DNA from: Argentina anserina
Lineage: Eukaryota > Streptophyta > Magnoliopsida > Rosales > Rosaceae
DNA: 64,000 bases
Direction: 5' to 3'
NCBI RefSeq assembly: GCF_933775445.1
Contig: NC_065872.1
Location: 21,700,001 to 21,764,000, forward strand
Made by a program: the position numbers and the translations under genes. Positions within the stretch are counted from its first letter, which is position 1; each line of letters begins with the position of its first letter. Below are positions 46,798 to 59,370 of the stretch, in pieces. The notes below the pieces were generated by a model. The model searched no databases, had not been told where the DNA came from, and was given only the letters and a program-made list of their open reading frames with translations.

Positions 46798-49700
46798 TGT
46801 CACATCCCGGATTGGAACTTGAACAGTATTTTAGGATTTAAAAGGAGATTAGCAAGCAAACAAAGCGATTAGGTTTCGCTCAGATACTCACTAACGTGAA
46901 CAAGTGAATAAAAGGTTTTCGACAAGACAAACACGTTCACAAATAAATAAATGATACTACTTTACATTTCCGCGAATATAAGTAAATTTATATAACAAGA
47001 ATACAGAAGGTAGTGTTAATGCCACCGGCCCAAATTAAACAAGTAGACAACCCAATTTTTAATACAAAATGAAGGTGGCTACAACACAAGGAATCAACCC
47101 CGGGAAACTTTACTCGAATACATTGGTACAAGACATGAGAATGAGATGCATAAGGGTGAACATGAAACACTAACTCTCAAATGACGCTCCTAGCTCCGGA
47201 AATAACAATTGGACCAGCAAGACAACTATTGCAGGAGTGAGCGTCGTCCTCGCTTGCCCAGTAGGGACTAGCCTGCCCATGAGGTTTGAAAACCAAAATC
47301 TGGTAAGGATAAGTTTTATAAAACGTTGAGGGGAGTTTAGCGCAGATAAAACCATTTAATTAAAAACAAATGCAAGTTTAAGATACAATCATGCTAAAAT
47401 AGTTTGTGGAGCTCAAAAGGTAGGGTAAGGCAAATTCAACTTCAAGCAATGCTCGACCGATCTTAGCGACTAAATAGTCGAGGACAACTATATGTCTATT
47501 GTAGCACAAAGTAGCGAGACTGTCCATTTAAACGAAATACCCTCAATAGTATAGAATAGAATGGATCTGATAGGAGCACTTTGTGCTACGTTCTTAATAT
47601 GTTTTTACCTCCATTTGTACTTTGCTTAGCCCTTATTGTTGTAAGATCGAGTCATTGAGTCACAATAAGAGTCTAGGACGGTAATGGATGTGTATTTGTG
47701 CTTAAACGAGCTAAAAACGAAGAATTGGTCCAGAGTCCTAGTTTGAGTATGAATCCTTATAGGACTAGGAAACCTAGTTGGATTAGGAGTCTTCATCTTT
47801 CTACGTTTTGGTCGCATTGGTGATATGTTGAGTCTTGTTTGCATTAGGAATCTTTGTTAGACTAGGAAACGTACCATTTTGGAAAGTCCTACTTGAACTC
47901 AAACTCTACGAAACTTTCCTAAATGAACTTTCCTGTTCTAGTAACTTACTTATTCTAGTAAGTTTCCTTTTTGCAAATTAGAAACTTTCCTAATCTAGTT
48001 GAGCTCATCTATTACATGTGTCTTTTTAAGACAACAAATGTCTAGATTAAGACATAAGTTTCGAAATCATTATCTCTTCTTATTAATTTCGGTTTTTATT
48101 TTCAGGATTGAAGAGATAAATCAAAGGATAATACACATCAGTAAATTGAGAAATTGAAGGAGTTCTTTGCCGTATGGGATAAGAAGAGATAGCACGGCTG
48201 AAGTCCATATCCAATGAGGAAAAGAATAGAGGACGGCAAGGAGCTTGAAGGTGAAGCTACTCACGTTTTCAGCTCATATCCAAGAAGAAAAAGGAGTCCA
48301 ACCGTGTAACCCTAGAGAAACAAGGAGATAAGAGCTTGTTCTACAAGGAAAAGAAGGACAGCCATTCGATTCAATTAAAGACAAAAGATCCTGGCCGTGC
48401 ATACATGGATCAGCCCATCAAAACCCTAGCAGCCCCTCCTCTCCTTCTTCCTCTATAAAAGGCACGGCCTCCCTTCATATTTGGCATCTCCATTCTCTCA
48501 CAAACAAAGCCGAAATTCTGCCCAAAAATATCCAGAAAATTCAAGCCAAAAACCTTCATCCATCATCACCAAACCGTGCTCATCTTCCTCCTCTACCAAT
48601 TCGAATTCATCCTTACTTCATCCTAAAAGGTTTCTAATGTGTGATTCATCCATGGCTTGTAATATTTCTTTTTATTTTCTGAAATTTTCGAATTCATTGT
48701 ATGATTACTTGGATGTTATTTTCGGTTTTATATATGAAGAATATAAATTCAGACTTCTTTGGTTTTATGTTTTGATCGTATGAACTCTTGGATATATGTT
48801 TATGCCGTGTATAATAGCTAAGGGCAGTAGGTTTTCGAAATTTATTTAGGTTTTATTTTAATTTATTCCTTGAATTCGTACATCTAAATCAATGCTTGAG
48901 GAAGCCAAGGCCATGGTTCTCCTAGGGTTGCGATTTAATTCACCAAAGTGTTCATTGATTGAATATGCGTTTCGTGTTTCAATTATTGATACTTGTTTAG
49001 GGTTGTGATATTTCTAGCAATTTGCATGCTTAATCAAGATGAGTGACGCCATGCTTGCTTACATGTTTCCAATTCGACTTAATGTGCTTATGTGCTACTT
49101 TGTGTTTAACTACTACGTTTCGTTATGTTGAACTCTTTTTAGCATATGTTTAGGATTAAACGCTTCGTTGAATCTAAATATTTAAGAAGTCTCAACGATT
49201 AGATGAACCGCTTCGGACTCTCATTAGAATTGGAATTGAAATGGACTTAGAAATAATCGAAAATACTTGCTGCCTATATGTTGTTCTATGCATGTCATAC
49301 ATGTTTCTTGAGTAGAATTCGTGTATTGGTTATGTGATGAGTGGTAGATCAATTGTATATAAGTAATTTAGGATTTTATTTTAAGTAATAGTTTTAGAAT
49401 CCAAATCAAATACCCCAATAACATAATAAGTTTTGAGGCCCTTTTGATACCCCGGACTGAACGATCCATGCTTATTCTATACTAACGATGATGTTTTTAG
49501 GGTATTTTATAGACGTTCTAATAAAATGATCTATCAGGATCCAATAATAAATAGGACATTGCCCCTCTGGAGGTTCACGGTCATCGACCACGTATGATTA
49601 CCTAGTATGCTGAGCTCCCGTCACTCTCAGGTCAACACACGCGAGGATTCACTACTTACCCAATTTCGAAATCGTGCCTAGTTTCGCGTTTTCACAACAT

Positions 49701-51413
49701 TTAATGCATCAGAAATCATTCAACCGATAACTAGACTATGCAATTATATTTGCCCCAAAATCAACAAAGGAGGGTTAGCTCCCCTACCTGGAATGAGGTG
49801 TAGAATCCCAGCTGTTATCTAAATCAATAGAAGTAGCTACTCCTGCTGCTCCACTACTCGATCTCGTAGCATCAACTCTGAATTTATCAATCATATAAAG
49901 AGTCAATTTCAATTCGAATATCGAAGATAAGTTGACTCAATCCTTTTCCTAGTTTAACCAGTAAAATCAAGCTTTGTCTTTTCGTTGACCAAGTATTCCT
50001 AGTTTGACCAGGAATTGACTATGTTGACCAATTCTCGGAAAATCCGAAAATAATCCAATTTCAATAGTCGATTGATACTAAGCATACTTTATGGATATCA
50101 AAGTTACTCAGAATCATATCGACGACATGTTTATTTTACCGACACATTTCTAAGTTAAATAGTTCTCGATTCTCGAACCAGGCGAGAATCGAAACTAATA
50201 TTAGTCGCAACTAAAAATTACGTTTACTCATTGCCTTTTTAGTTAAAATCGGGTTTTTACTAAGTTACCGTAGAAAAAAGTAAAACCGTTAAAATCATTC
50301 AGTAAATAGTAAAGAGGTAACTTAAGATAAAACTGTAAAAGTCAAAGGCAAATAGTAAATAGTAACAGTAAAACTACAAGGGGTATTTTAGTCATTTCAC
50401 ATTATGGTAAAACAGTGAAAAGGTTAAACTGTAACAGTAAAAACCCATTTTTCACCCTTATCACTCCGATCATACTTCCGACAGCAATCTCCTTCTTCGA
50501 TCAATTCCACAACAACAACAACAATTTCACAACTTCACAAATACTCAACAAGTACCGAAACACACAAAATTGCAATCTAGAAATTGAAAAGAAAGAAGGC
50601 TTTCTACCTCATCGATTTTTCCAGAAATGCAGAAGTGGTGATAGATTGCTCCTCTGATCACCTCGTTTCGCTGCTGCCCAGAAATCACCCTAGGCCTAGC
50701 CAAGCTCACCTCAAGTTATCCCAAAAGCCAAAGGAAGTCGCCGGAAAGTCGAGAATTTAAGGTGGAGGTGTGGTGGCAGTGAAGAAACCCAGAAAAGGAG
50801 AAATCTGGTAAGCTTCAATTAATGAAATTGAAGATGAAATCGAATTGAGGAGAAGAAACAGAAGCTACCCTTACCGATCATGGCTGGAGAAGCTCTCCGG
50901 AACTGTCGGATTCCTCTATCTCATCTCACTGTTTCAATTCTGATTTGGGGAAGAAACAAAGAGGAGAGGCGATCTAAAGACATAGAAATGAAGAGAAAGG
51001 AGAGGCGAGTAAGATGGTGGTGATGCATGTGGGTGGGCTGCCAAGGCGGCAACAGAGAGAGAGAGAGAGAGACGGTGGCGATGTGGTCTCGGTGGAGCCA
51101 CAGAGACGAGAAAGAAGAGAAATGAGGGAGAAGAAGACGCAAGGAGGAGAAGAGAAAGAAGAAGTTGGGCTCGGGTCAAAAAGAAAATGGGCTAAAAAAT
51201 AAAAGGTCGAAAGATTTTAAAACCCAATACAAACTTTGAAAATTCTTAAAAATAAAACCGAGCATCGAAAAAATACTCTGAAGACATTTCCGAACTCGTG
51301 GCGACATGTAGTCTAATAACGACGTATTGAACTACAAACTTGACATTGAAGCTAAATGTCGATTAATTAATCCTAATTTGTCGGTAATCGAGATTAGAAA
51401 TCTCGGGTTTTAC
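46798..51413 (-). repeat. LTR of a second gypsy element, interrupted by a solo LTR
   Basis: On the minus strand it begins TGTAAAACCCGAGATTTC (51413 downward) right after a polypurine tract (TTTTTAAGGGGAGTAGAA), and ends CAATCCGGGATGTGACA at 46798. Without the nested 47568-49536 unit it is about 2.64 kb. Low-complexity AG/CT tracts lie at 51055-51160. The left flank is GCCTC (46793-46797). The right flank is retroelement interior, so this is a 3' LTR and not a solo LTR. Confidence 0.75.
47568..49536 (+). mobile_element. Solo LTR, TGAT...ATCA group, subfamily B
   Basis: 1969 bp with a perfect 5-bp duplication GGATC (47563-47567 and 49537-49541). It begins TGATAGGAGCACTTTGTG and ends AATGATCTATCA. 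TATAAAA at about 48454 is the likely promoter. A Ser-rich frame at 48481-48783 follows it but is probably leader sequence. It is a close relative of 6941-8899. Confidence 0.93.
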
Positions 51414-52937
51414 ATTCTACTCCCCTTAAAAAGAGTTTCGCCCACGAAATTCCAAGGGTTAGGCATGAGGTCAATTGGTCAACAAATTATGGTCAGGTCA
51501 AACTCGAGTGCACGCTGCACATTCCTGAGCATAAAATGTTTCATGCTTGTCTGATTGACGCAAATGATACACTGGCGCTACTAGAAATGAGTAACTGCCT
51601 GCGGTTGTATCTCCATAGTCTTCCTTAGATGGTTCACTGGTGGTCGTGCCTTCAAGCTTTACACAACCGGGAAGTCCAGAAACTGTAAGTGGAATCACTT
51701 TATTTTTTCATGACTGGCTACTTTTGCTACGTTTTTTTGTCGATGTGTCGACTTTGGCTTCCGTGCTTCAACTAACTATCTCAGAATTTAAAGCTAATAA
51801 AGTCATAGCTCAAATTTCTCGTCGTACTTTCCACTTCTTTTCCGATTCACGATCACAGTTTTTTCTACTTTTATTGCGGTTTAAGAAGTTGAAATTTCAT
51901 CCCCTTGCATTGCTGATGATGGAAAAATCGTAGAATGTAGCTTGGTTCACGAACTCCTGTGGTTCTTCTGTCTTGTCAGCAAACAGGTTTGTTGAGAGGC
52001 ACACTTGTCAAGCTCAAATGTTACTGCAAAAGTCGCGTCAGAGGATACAAAGTCATGTGTACTGTCGTCAGCATCCATGCACGATAAACTCTTTAATCTA
52101 TGAGGTTCCTGTGGTACCATTTCTCGAATTTATTCGAGATTATATTTGTACTTTTCTCCTTTTACTTCGGCTGATTGAATTGAACGAACTTTATTGTAAA
52201 ATAAAGTCGTGATCCTTGAAGCAATTAAAACAAGTAACTTGAACCAATGAGAGAATTGATAACAAAAATATAAATGAAATCTCAACATCAAAACTCAGAA
52301 AGAAGGAATCAAAGTACGTTGAGCTGATAATAAGTCAAATGAAAATTTCTAAAATTTTATTGGTTACTAGATTCACCAATAAGTTCTTTGAGTAATTAGA
52401 GAACCAATGCATTCGCAGAAAATTGCAAATCATGACCCGATTAAGAATTAAAAATGAATGTAGATGGGTCAACAGATAAATATGTACATTATCACTGAAA
52501 TAAAGACATCAATGATAATTGAAAACAGAAAAGGTTCAGTCATTCAAGCAATTCGCATGATTGATGCAAAAACATGGAAGTTGTAAACAATAGTTTACAG
52601 ATTGAATCTGAACGAGATTTATGTCAAAACATCAAGGAGGATTTGAAAAGTACATACTTTTCGGAGTTATAAGCTCCTACTAGTAAAAATAGCACAACTA
52701 AGACCTTCAAGCAAATCGAGATCAGATTCGAAGGTTGAAATCGAATTTACGATTCAAAGTTTGTAACGGACTTGAAATTGAAGTTCCAGTACTCTTCCTT
52801 AATTGTCGTTTTCGAATTTCAATAAGTAGCCTAGCTCAATATTCAACATGGTTGAACTGAGACTTGTGATGTTCAATCTTCACATAGGCTTACTTATCCG
52901 ACTTACGCTTTATGTTGATCTTTTCCACCTCCTGCTT
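51414..52937 (-). other. Interior of the second gypsy element, noncoding remnant
   Basis: On the minus strand it ends with a typical post-chromodomain tail (LEFRGRNSFKGGE-like, 51460-51425) and the polypurine tract. Further right (51500-52930) no domain is recognisable. The right junction with the host chromovirus RT is unclear, and the expected GCCTC duplication is not found. Confidence 0.45.
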
Positions 52938-54102
52938 CTATAGAAAGCAAGTTCCTACTATAGTTAAGTATATGCAGAATAATCTCCTGAGAATTCTGCG
53001 CTCGTCATGTAGTGGTGCGATCGATCTGAAACTGAAGATCTGTATATCGCTTTTGCTAGCGTAGAACATTTTGTGCCCCAAGAACGACACCTTCGGCTTG
53101 GCAAAAGAACATTTCTCCATCTTGATGTATAACTAGTTTTCCCTCAATACCTTAAGCATTTCCCGCAAATGCTCTACATGCTCCTGGAAGGTCTTGCTAA
53201 ACACCACTATGTCGTCCAAGTAGACGACCACAAACTGATCAAGGTAGGGGTGGAATAACTTGTTTATCAAGGTGCAAAAGGTTACTGGTGCACTAGTTAG
53301 ACCAAATGGCATGACCAAAAATTCATAAGATCCATACCTTGTGATGCATGCGGTCTTCGGCTCATCTCTCTCCGCTATGCGCACTTGGTAGTATCCCGAT
53401 CGAAGGTCTAACTGTGAGAAGTAGCGTGCATGGCCCAATTGATCAAATAAATCGGCAATAAGAGGAATATGATATTTGTTCTTTACCGTAATCTTGTTGA
53501 GCGCCCTATAGTCGATGCACATGCGTAGAGATCCGTCCTTATTCTTTTGGAATAAGACCGGGGCACCGTATGGGGCTTTTGAAGGTCTAATGAACCCCGG
53601 GTCCAAAAGCTCCTTCAATTGATTCCTTAGCTCCGCTAACTCCGGAGGCACCATGTGGTATGCACCCATGTCGGGTGGTTTTGTCTTTGGTTCCAACTCG
53701 ATCTCATGGTCGATCTCTCTCCTTGGGGGTGGTCTCTTTGGTGGCTCTACAGGTGAAACATCCTTGAACTCCTCAAGAATTGCTACTACCTCCTTGGGCA
53801 TGGCATCTTGCGGCCTTGGCTCCTCATCATCAAACTCACTAAGGATGGCCAAGTAGCACTCCTTTTTCCCTCTTGATGCCTTTCTTGAATTGCAATGCTG
53901 ACAACACCTTGATGTTTTGCGTTGCTCCTCGAGTTGTTGGCACCATGCACGATCTATCACCATCCATGATGCATAAGCTGCTGGCAAACGGCACCGTAAA
54001 TGCCTTGGCTTGGTCATGAAATTCGAACCCCAAGACTACCTTGTAGTCATCCATTGGTACTATCGAGAAGTCGAGGCTCCCACGCTTGTCTTGACTCCTC
54101 AA
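52938..54102 (-). pseudogene. Chromovirus pol: protease end and reverse transcriptase
   Basis: On the minus strand [18 protein letters not shown] and [13 protein letters not shown] (54060-53930) are the usual spacer after the protease. After a frameshift the RT runs to 53133 with [68 protein letters not shown] and the catalytic [12 protein letters not shown] (about 53226-53191). A TAG stop at 53130-53132 precedes LYIKMEKCSFAKPKVSFLGHK. RNase H and integrase are missing. Confidence 0.9.
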
Positions 54103-55585
54103 GCTATTCCTTGTATAGGGCGGGCATGTGAGTTAACCGCCTTGATGGAGCCTCCTCCATTAGTTGCCTTGAGTCCTAGCCTGCGGACCTCCTCATTGGA
54201 AATGAAGTTATGGGTTGCCCCTGTATCGAGCATTGCCGTTGTTGGCTTCCCACCTATGGTGATGTCCGTAGAGAGTAAACTTTTGGCTTGGACCTTGGGT
54301 GTAGAGCGGATTGCATTGAGCACCTGTATAGACCCCAAGTGTGCACTTTCATCGCCACCCTCAGCTTCACTCCCTCCTTGATGACTTCCCAAAAGTGCGC
54401 TTAGAGCTCTCCTTTGTGGGCAATTCCTGGCCCAATGCGGACCATCGCAAAGGAGGCACTTGTAGTCATTAGGCTTGTCCGAGCTCCGCATGTCCATTTG
54501 CTTGCCTTTATCCTTGAATCTTAGCGAGCAGCTCTCTCGACGGGGCTCCTCCTTGCGTTGGATTTTGTCTCCCCCACCTTTGGTATAGCTGCTCTTCTTC
54601 TCCTTTGGCTTGGTGAACTCCCTTGAACTTGAGAAATCGACTAAGCTCTCGGCAACGACTATGGCGGTGGCAAGGTCTTGCACTCCTCGTCGCCTTAGGT
54701 CTTTCTTGGCCCATGATTGGAGACCATCTATGAAGTTAAAGAGAGCATCATTGTCGGATAAGTCGGGGATCTCAAGCACCAAGTTAGTGAAATCTCTAAT
54801 ATAATCAAGAATAGGCACCATGTATTTGAGCCTTCGCAAGTGAGCTCTTGCCTCGGCATTCTCGGGATAAAATTGCTTTTTAAGCTCTTTAACAAAGTCA
54901 TCGAAGGTAGAGATGGTGCACGTACCTCTTTCGTTATCTCCTCGCCTTCTCTTCCACCATAGCATGGCGGTGTCGGTGAGATATAGAACCGCGGTCTTTA
55001 TCTTGGCATCCTCCTCCATGATGCCTATGGCCCCGAAGTATTGATCTAGCCCCAATAAGAAGATGTCAACTTCTCGAGCGTTGTGCATCCCTCCGAAGCT
55101 CTTTGGCTTTGACACCTCGATTCGCTTGGTCTCAATGGTGTTGCTAGTGCTAGCCCCCGCGGCTAGTGCGCGCTTGCATAGGGCAAGCTTTGCATGCATT
55201 GCCTCAATGTGTGCAGAATCTACCTGCATCTCCTTCATGCCTGCAAGCATGCAATTATGCTGCATTTCTTGTACTTCACGCATCCGGGCGAGTTCTCCCA
55301 CGAACTCCTCGCGAACCTTGTCTATCTCGCCTCGCAAGGACTCCTCTAGCTTGAGCATCATGCCCTTGATCGCAATGTGGATTGCGGCGTCCTCCGCCTC
55401 CAAGTCTTCCACTGGGCCCCCATGCCACTCACGCTCTCTTCTACTTGAGTTAGTCGTGAGTTGATTCTAGCTAACATGTCCTTGAGCGGTTCCTTCTTTG
55501 GAACTGTCGGATTGACAAGTTCTTCGCAACCCTTCTCTTGCGTGTCGTCGGAAACATTACCAGCATGATTGCCGTTCTTTTCCAT
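54099..55585 (-). pseudogene. Chromovirus gag and protease
   Basis: On the minus strand an N-terminal part (start ATG at 55585-55583) shifts frame near 55400-55430 into a 437-codon stretch to 54099. It contains a gag core (FGAIGIMEEDAKIKTAVLYL, TAMLWWKRRR, LKKQFYPENAEARAHLRRL), a zinc knuckle (CLLCDGPHWARNC) and an aspartic protease with DTGATHNFIS at about 54222-54193. It ends at a stop where the next domain begins in another frame. The gag core and protease residues are intact, but the reading frame is not. Confidence 0.9.
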
Positions 55586-55611
55586 TGTGTCGAGTCAGCC
55601 TCTTGATCAAA

Positions 55612-55628
55612 CTTCGGCTTTGATACCA
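55612..55628 (-). other. Primer-binding site of the chromovirus
   Basis: On the minus strand TGGTATCAAAGCCGAAG follows the 5' LTR after two bases. It is the initiator-Met tRNA type. Confidence 0.85.
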
Positions 55629-55630
55629 CA

Positions 55631-58474
55631 TGTCACCAGCTTACTCTTTTGCTATGCTACTCGTGTGGCCTTAGCAACTCCCTTATGCTAAGTCAGCCTT
55701 ACTCCTACAACACCTGGCTAGAACAATTGAAAGGCAAAGAGAATATCTCTAAAGAGAACTTGTATTGAACAAAGAAAGCTTACAAGAGTGTTTACGAGTA
55801 TGCTTGAAGACAACTTACTTGATTCCTCAAATGTGAGGGATGTCTTCCTATTTATAGGCCTCCTCCTCCTACATCAATAGTTCTAGAGAATTCTGATAGG
55901 AGCACAAAGTGTGACGTTCTTAATGTGATTATGCCATATTCTTACTCTTTGTTACTTCTCATTTAGTATGTTTTAGAGTCATTTTGTTAGAATAAGTGTC
56001 TAGGTAGAGCTTAACTTGAATACGAGTGAATTGATGATGAAATCGTGCTAAGCGTTAAGAATCCTTGTTGAGATATGATTTTTTGTTCAAGTTGGATTCA
56101 TCCTTTCCTATTTCTTTGTTTCTAACATACTCATTCTTATTAGGAAAGACAAATCCATGTTGGAGAAGGAAAACAATCCTAGTTGCGCAAGGAATAAAGA
56201 AAGGCTGTGCGGCATTGATGGTTTCCTATTGGGAGTTGGATTCTAAAACCAAGTTGGAGATGGATTTCCAAGGTGTATATAAGATATTTTCGTGCATATA
56301 AATCAAAATCATTAAAGAGAAGAAAATATGCACTTTGAAGCCCAATCCATGCAAGAATCAGAAAGCTGTCAAGAATCGTAGTCCAACTTTGACGGGCTTC
56401 CCTGGACAACTTAGATCGAATTAGAAGACGTACCATATATGGATAGAAAGCTGTGTGAGTCTAGTTTCTGTAGGAGCTGGAATCGAATCAATATCTTATT
56501 CCTACATGGAGATATGACCAAATCATTACTCGGATGTCCAGTGGGCTCAGCAGAATTATCTCAGTCATTGATTTGCTTTTGATCCAAGGGCTGTGACGGA
56601 AAGTTGGTACCTTGTTTCTCCTATATATATAGAAACACGAATCTATATCAGAATCACTATAAATTCTTGCACCAAAGAATGTCAAAGAAGTCATGTAGAA
56701 ATAAATGAGAAGATGTAAGGAAGTCAAAGAAGTCATGCATCAAATAAATGAGAAGAGGTAAGAAAAATCAAATAAGGCTGCAACAATTAAGATTTTTGCT
56801 GCCTCCCTAATTCAATGGAGGAAATTCGTGCAAAAAAAAATCAGCAATAAAGGAGGAAGAAGATATGCAATTAATTTCCAATCCTTATCAGAATCAGAAT
56901 TGTGCCATCGCATGTCATCTAACTTTGACGGGCTCCCCTGGATAGCTCATAATGACTCAGACAATGTACAATATATGGATGAAAATCTGCGGAAGTCTAT
57001 TTTCAAATGCAATTGAAATCACCTTAATAGCTAGTATCTAGCGAAAGTTATGGCGACAACAAGGCACAAAGGTCAGCTCTGCCGAATTGAGAAAATCTAG
57101 GAAACCTAAACCAATTTTATTTCAACTTTGTGGACTTCGTGGCCAGCTTCTCTTGGCTTTCTCCCCTATATATAGCACCTCATTTCCACAGAAAATAAGG
57201 ATCAATCTTTCTCACAAGACTAGCCAAAGCTCTGCGTTAAACACTACTCAAGTTGAAGCCGTGCTGTCTTGATTTTATACCACTAAGGAGATTTACAAAG
57301 TGTAACTCGTTACTTTTTCAATTATGTTTTTGGTTTGGATTCTTTGTGTGATGTTGTGTTTATGTTTTTGGCTAGTTCCGAATTTGTGGAATACTCTTAT
57401 GTAGTTTACGATTTTGCAAGATGTTATAAAGTGGTTCTGATTTTGTTTTCTATGATTTCTATGTAGATGTCGTGAGTTTATAATTCAATGATTTAATGAT
57501 TATCTTTCTTGTGCGTTAACTATATGTGATTCAAGGCGCTAAGTTAGTTTTGCATATAGGATTCTTAAGTGTTTTTGTTAACTTGTTAAAGTAAGTGACA
57601 TGCTTGACTTGTTAGTAATCACTAGGAATTAACCATGATCCGTTTGTTATCTAAGATGCGCTAAGTAATTAGATAAGAGATGAATCAATGAAGTGGTAAG
57701 ATTGAGAATGACATGTTACCTTGTAATTTCTAAGCGCTAAGATACGATTACGAGGCCATGTTTCGAGTTAGGGATGCGCTAAGTAACCTAGTTCGGTATT
57801 AGGTTGTTGTTTGTTCACTCAATACTTATCCGCTAAGGCTCGGTGTTTGCATAGGATGAGATTATGATTTCGAATATAATTGTGACGTTTTGTTTGGTGA
57901 TGTTTGTGTGATTTGGTTGATCACATGTATATATTAGTTTAGTTTTATTTTCTGTTTCTATACTTAGAATCCATAACTATCAAATCCTTTTATCTCCTAT
58001 GAATTCGTTATTAAATGTTTGTGATTCTTTGCCCTGGATGAATCCCCGGTTTGTGAACGATACCCTCTTGCTTTATACTACTTACGATGGTTACATGGTT
58101 AATATTAATGTCGAGTAATCGAACCGATCAAATTCTAGGACTATGTACAAGTGTAGTTGGTTCTAGAAATTGCTACACAAGTCTATACAAGTCTAAGAGT
58201 TACCTTGAGTATTCTAGAGACTTCCGCAGTGGTCTTGGTCCCTTAACCTCACCATGGTTCTAGAGAAATCCTGAGATGTCACAAGGCTTCCCCATTCTTC
58301 CGGAGACTTCCAACGTCTTCTAGAACCTTCTATGAACTTCCAAAGAGTTCTAAAGAGTTCCGCCATTTTTCGTATCCGCCTAGAATGCTGAAGTGTTTTC
58401 CATAACCTTCTTTGAACCATGCTTGCTTCAAAAATGTTCAACGTAAAAATGGCTAAGTTTGGCAGGATGTGAAA
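55631..58474 (-). repeat. 5' LTR of the chromovirus, interrupted by a solo LTR
   Basis: It reads TGTCACCAGC...GGCAGGATGTGAAA. The halves are 55631-55893 and 58136-58474, 602 bp together. Confidence 0.88.
55894..58130 (+). mobile_element. Solo LTR, TGAT...ATCA group, subfamily A, internally duplicated
   Basis: 2237 bp with a perfect 5-bp duplication AATTC (55889-55893 and 58131-58135). It begins TGATAGGAGCACAAAGTG and ends CGAACCGATCA. It has two TATA regions (about 56620-56632 and 57166-57174) and two diverged copies of a segment with CAACTTTGACGGGC (56382) / TAACTTTGACGGGC (56921), so part of U3 is duplicated. A smaller tandem repeat (GTCAAAGAAGTCATG) lies at 56677-56765. Confidence 0.92.
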
Positions 58475-58549
58475 ATATCCTCGCTTGACCCATCTCTTGG
58501 AACAACACAGCTCACTAAGCTAACCGCAACAAATGCAAACTATGTCAGG
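58475..58549 (-). pseudogene. CCHC zinc-knuckle gene fragment, 5' half
   Basis: On the minus strand VCICCG, a stop, then LSELCCSKRWVKR runs directly into the chromovirus border. It continues in the same frame at 43601 (GYATLKVC). An acceptor-like CTGACATAG precedes it at about 58550. The cysteine spacing suggests another knuckle with a stop inside. Confidence 0.45.
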
Positions 58550-59370
58550 AAAATTCTACACTATTATGGGATTATATATTGAGGTTTTTTTATTTGACCA
58601 TTGGATCGGTATTATATATAACGGTCATAAATATATTCAAAGAGATGACCGGGTCACCAATTCGTGATTAAAAAAAATACAAAAACACAATTTGGCGCAG
58701 TGAGGAGGAAGAAGAGAAGTAGAAGAGATAGAAATCTAAAGGATCCTTATACAGTTTGGTGCCACATCATTTCTCCCCTCTAGACCGAACCGTGTTATCG
58801 ATTATCTCCATCGGCCGCTTCTCCTTTATCTGCATTCCCCAATTTCACCACCAATATCATTCTCATCTTCTGCCCCATCGAGTTTGGATCCTGAACAGAA
58901 ATACCAGTGTGGATGCAGTCTAAATTGAATTTATATTGTAAAAATTAAGATTTCTTTGAGAGGTGAATTGAGCCCTAATTCAATGTTTTGATTATTGGTC
59001 TAAAATTTGTCATTACTAAATTGGATTTTTGTATTTTTAGAGTCGGCAAAATTCATGGTGTTGGTGGGGTGGGAAAGAGAAAGAGTCATAAAATAATGGG
59101 TTCTCTAAAATCATCATTCTTCATTAAAACAACTCCTGTAAGGGTTGTAAATGTTTTTATCAAATTTGAATTTTGACCCTTGACATGGCATTTAACATTT
59201 TCCTTCAAATTTTCCTCCAGTGTCCATATGTCAAATATCTATACTATTATAATGATTTTGATCCTTCTAAAAAAAATAAAAAATCTAACCCTATCTCTTC
59301 TTCTTCCATTCCTTGTACCGCTTTCCTCTTTTCTCTCCTAAAGAAATTCCTCTCCAACTCCCTGCAACTC
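58550..59370. other. Intergenic DNA
   Basis: AT-rich, with a purine-rich patch at 58698-58740. No gene or repeat boundary seen. Confidence 0.5.

Larger units (their letters stand above)
43607..58474 (-). mobile_element. Ty3/gypsy chromovirus, 14.9 kb with nested insertions
   Basis: Two LTR copies (43607-46638 and 55631-58474) each shrink to about 600 bp once the nested insertions are removed, and then match closely. On the minus strand: 5' LTR, primer-binding site TGGTATCAAAGCCGAAG (55628-55612), gag, protease, RT, then a gap, then a chromodomain (46797-46650), a polypurine tract TTTGGTGGGGGAGAA and the 3' LTR. The left target copy is CATAT (43602-43606); the right one is degraded (AATAT, about 58474). 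It is inserted in a CCHC gene fragment. Stops, frameshifts and the missing RNase H/integrase make it inactive. Confidence 0.88.

Noticed and set aside
48481..48783. 100-codon Ser-rich frame as a gene
   Set aside because: It lies just after the TATA box inside a solo LTR; it is leader sequence with low-complexity codons.
53653..53856. Plus-strand frames opposite chromovirus gag and RT, also at 54010-54381 and 55063-55464
   Set aside because: They are shadows of the real minus-strand coding sequence.
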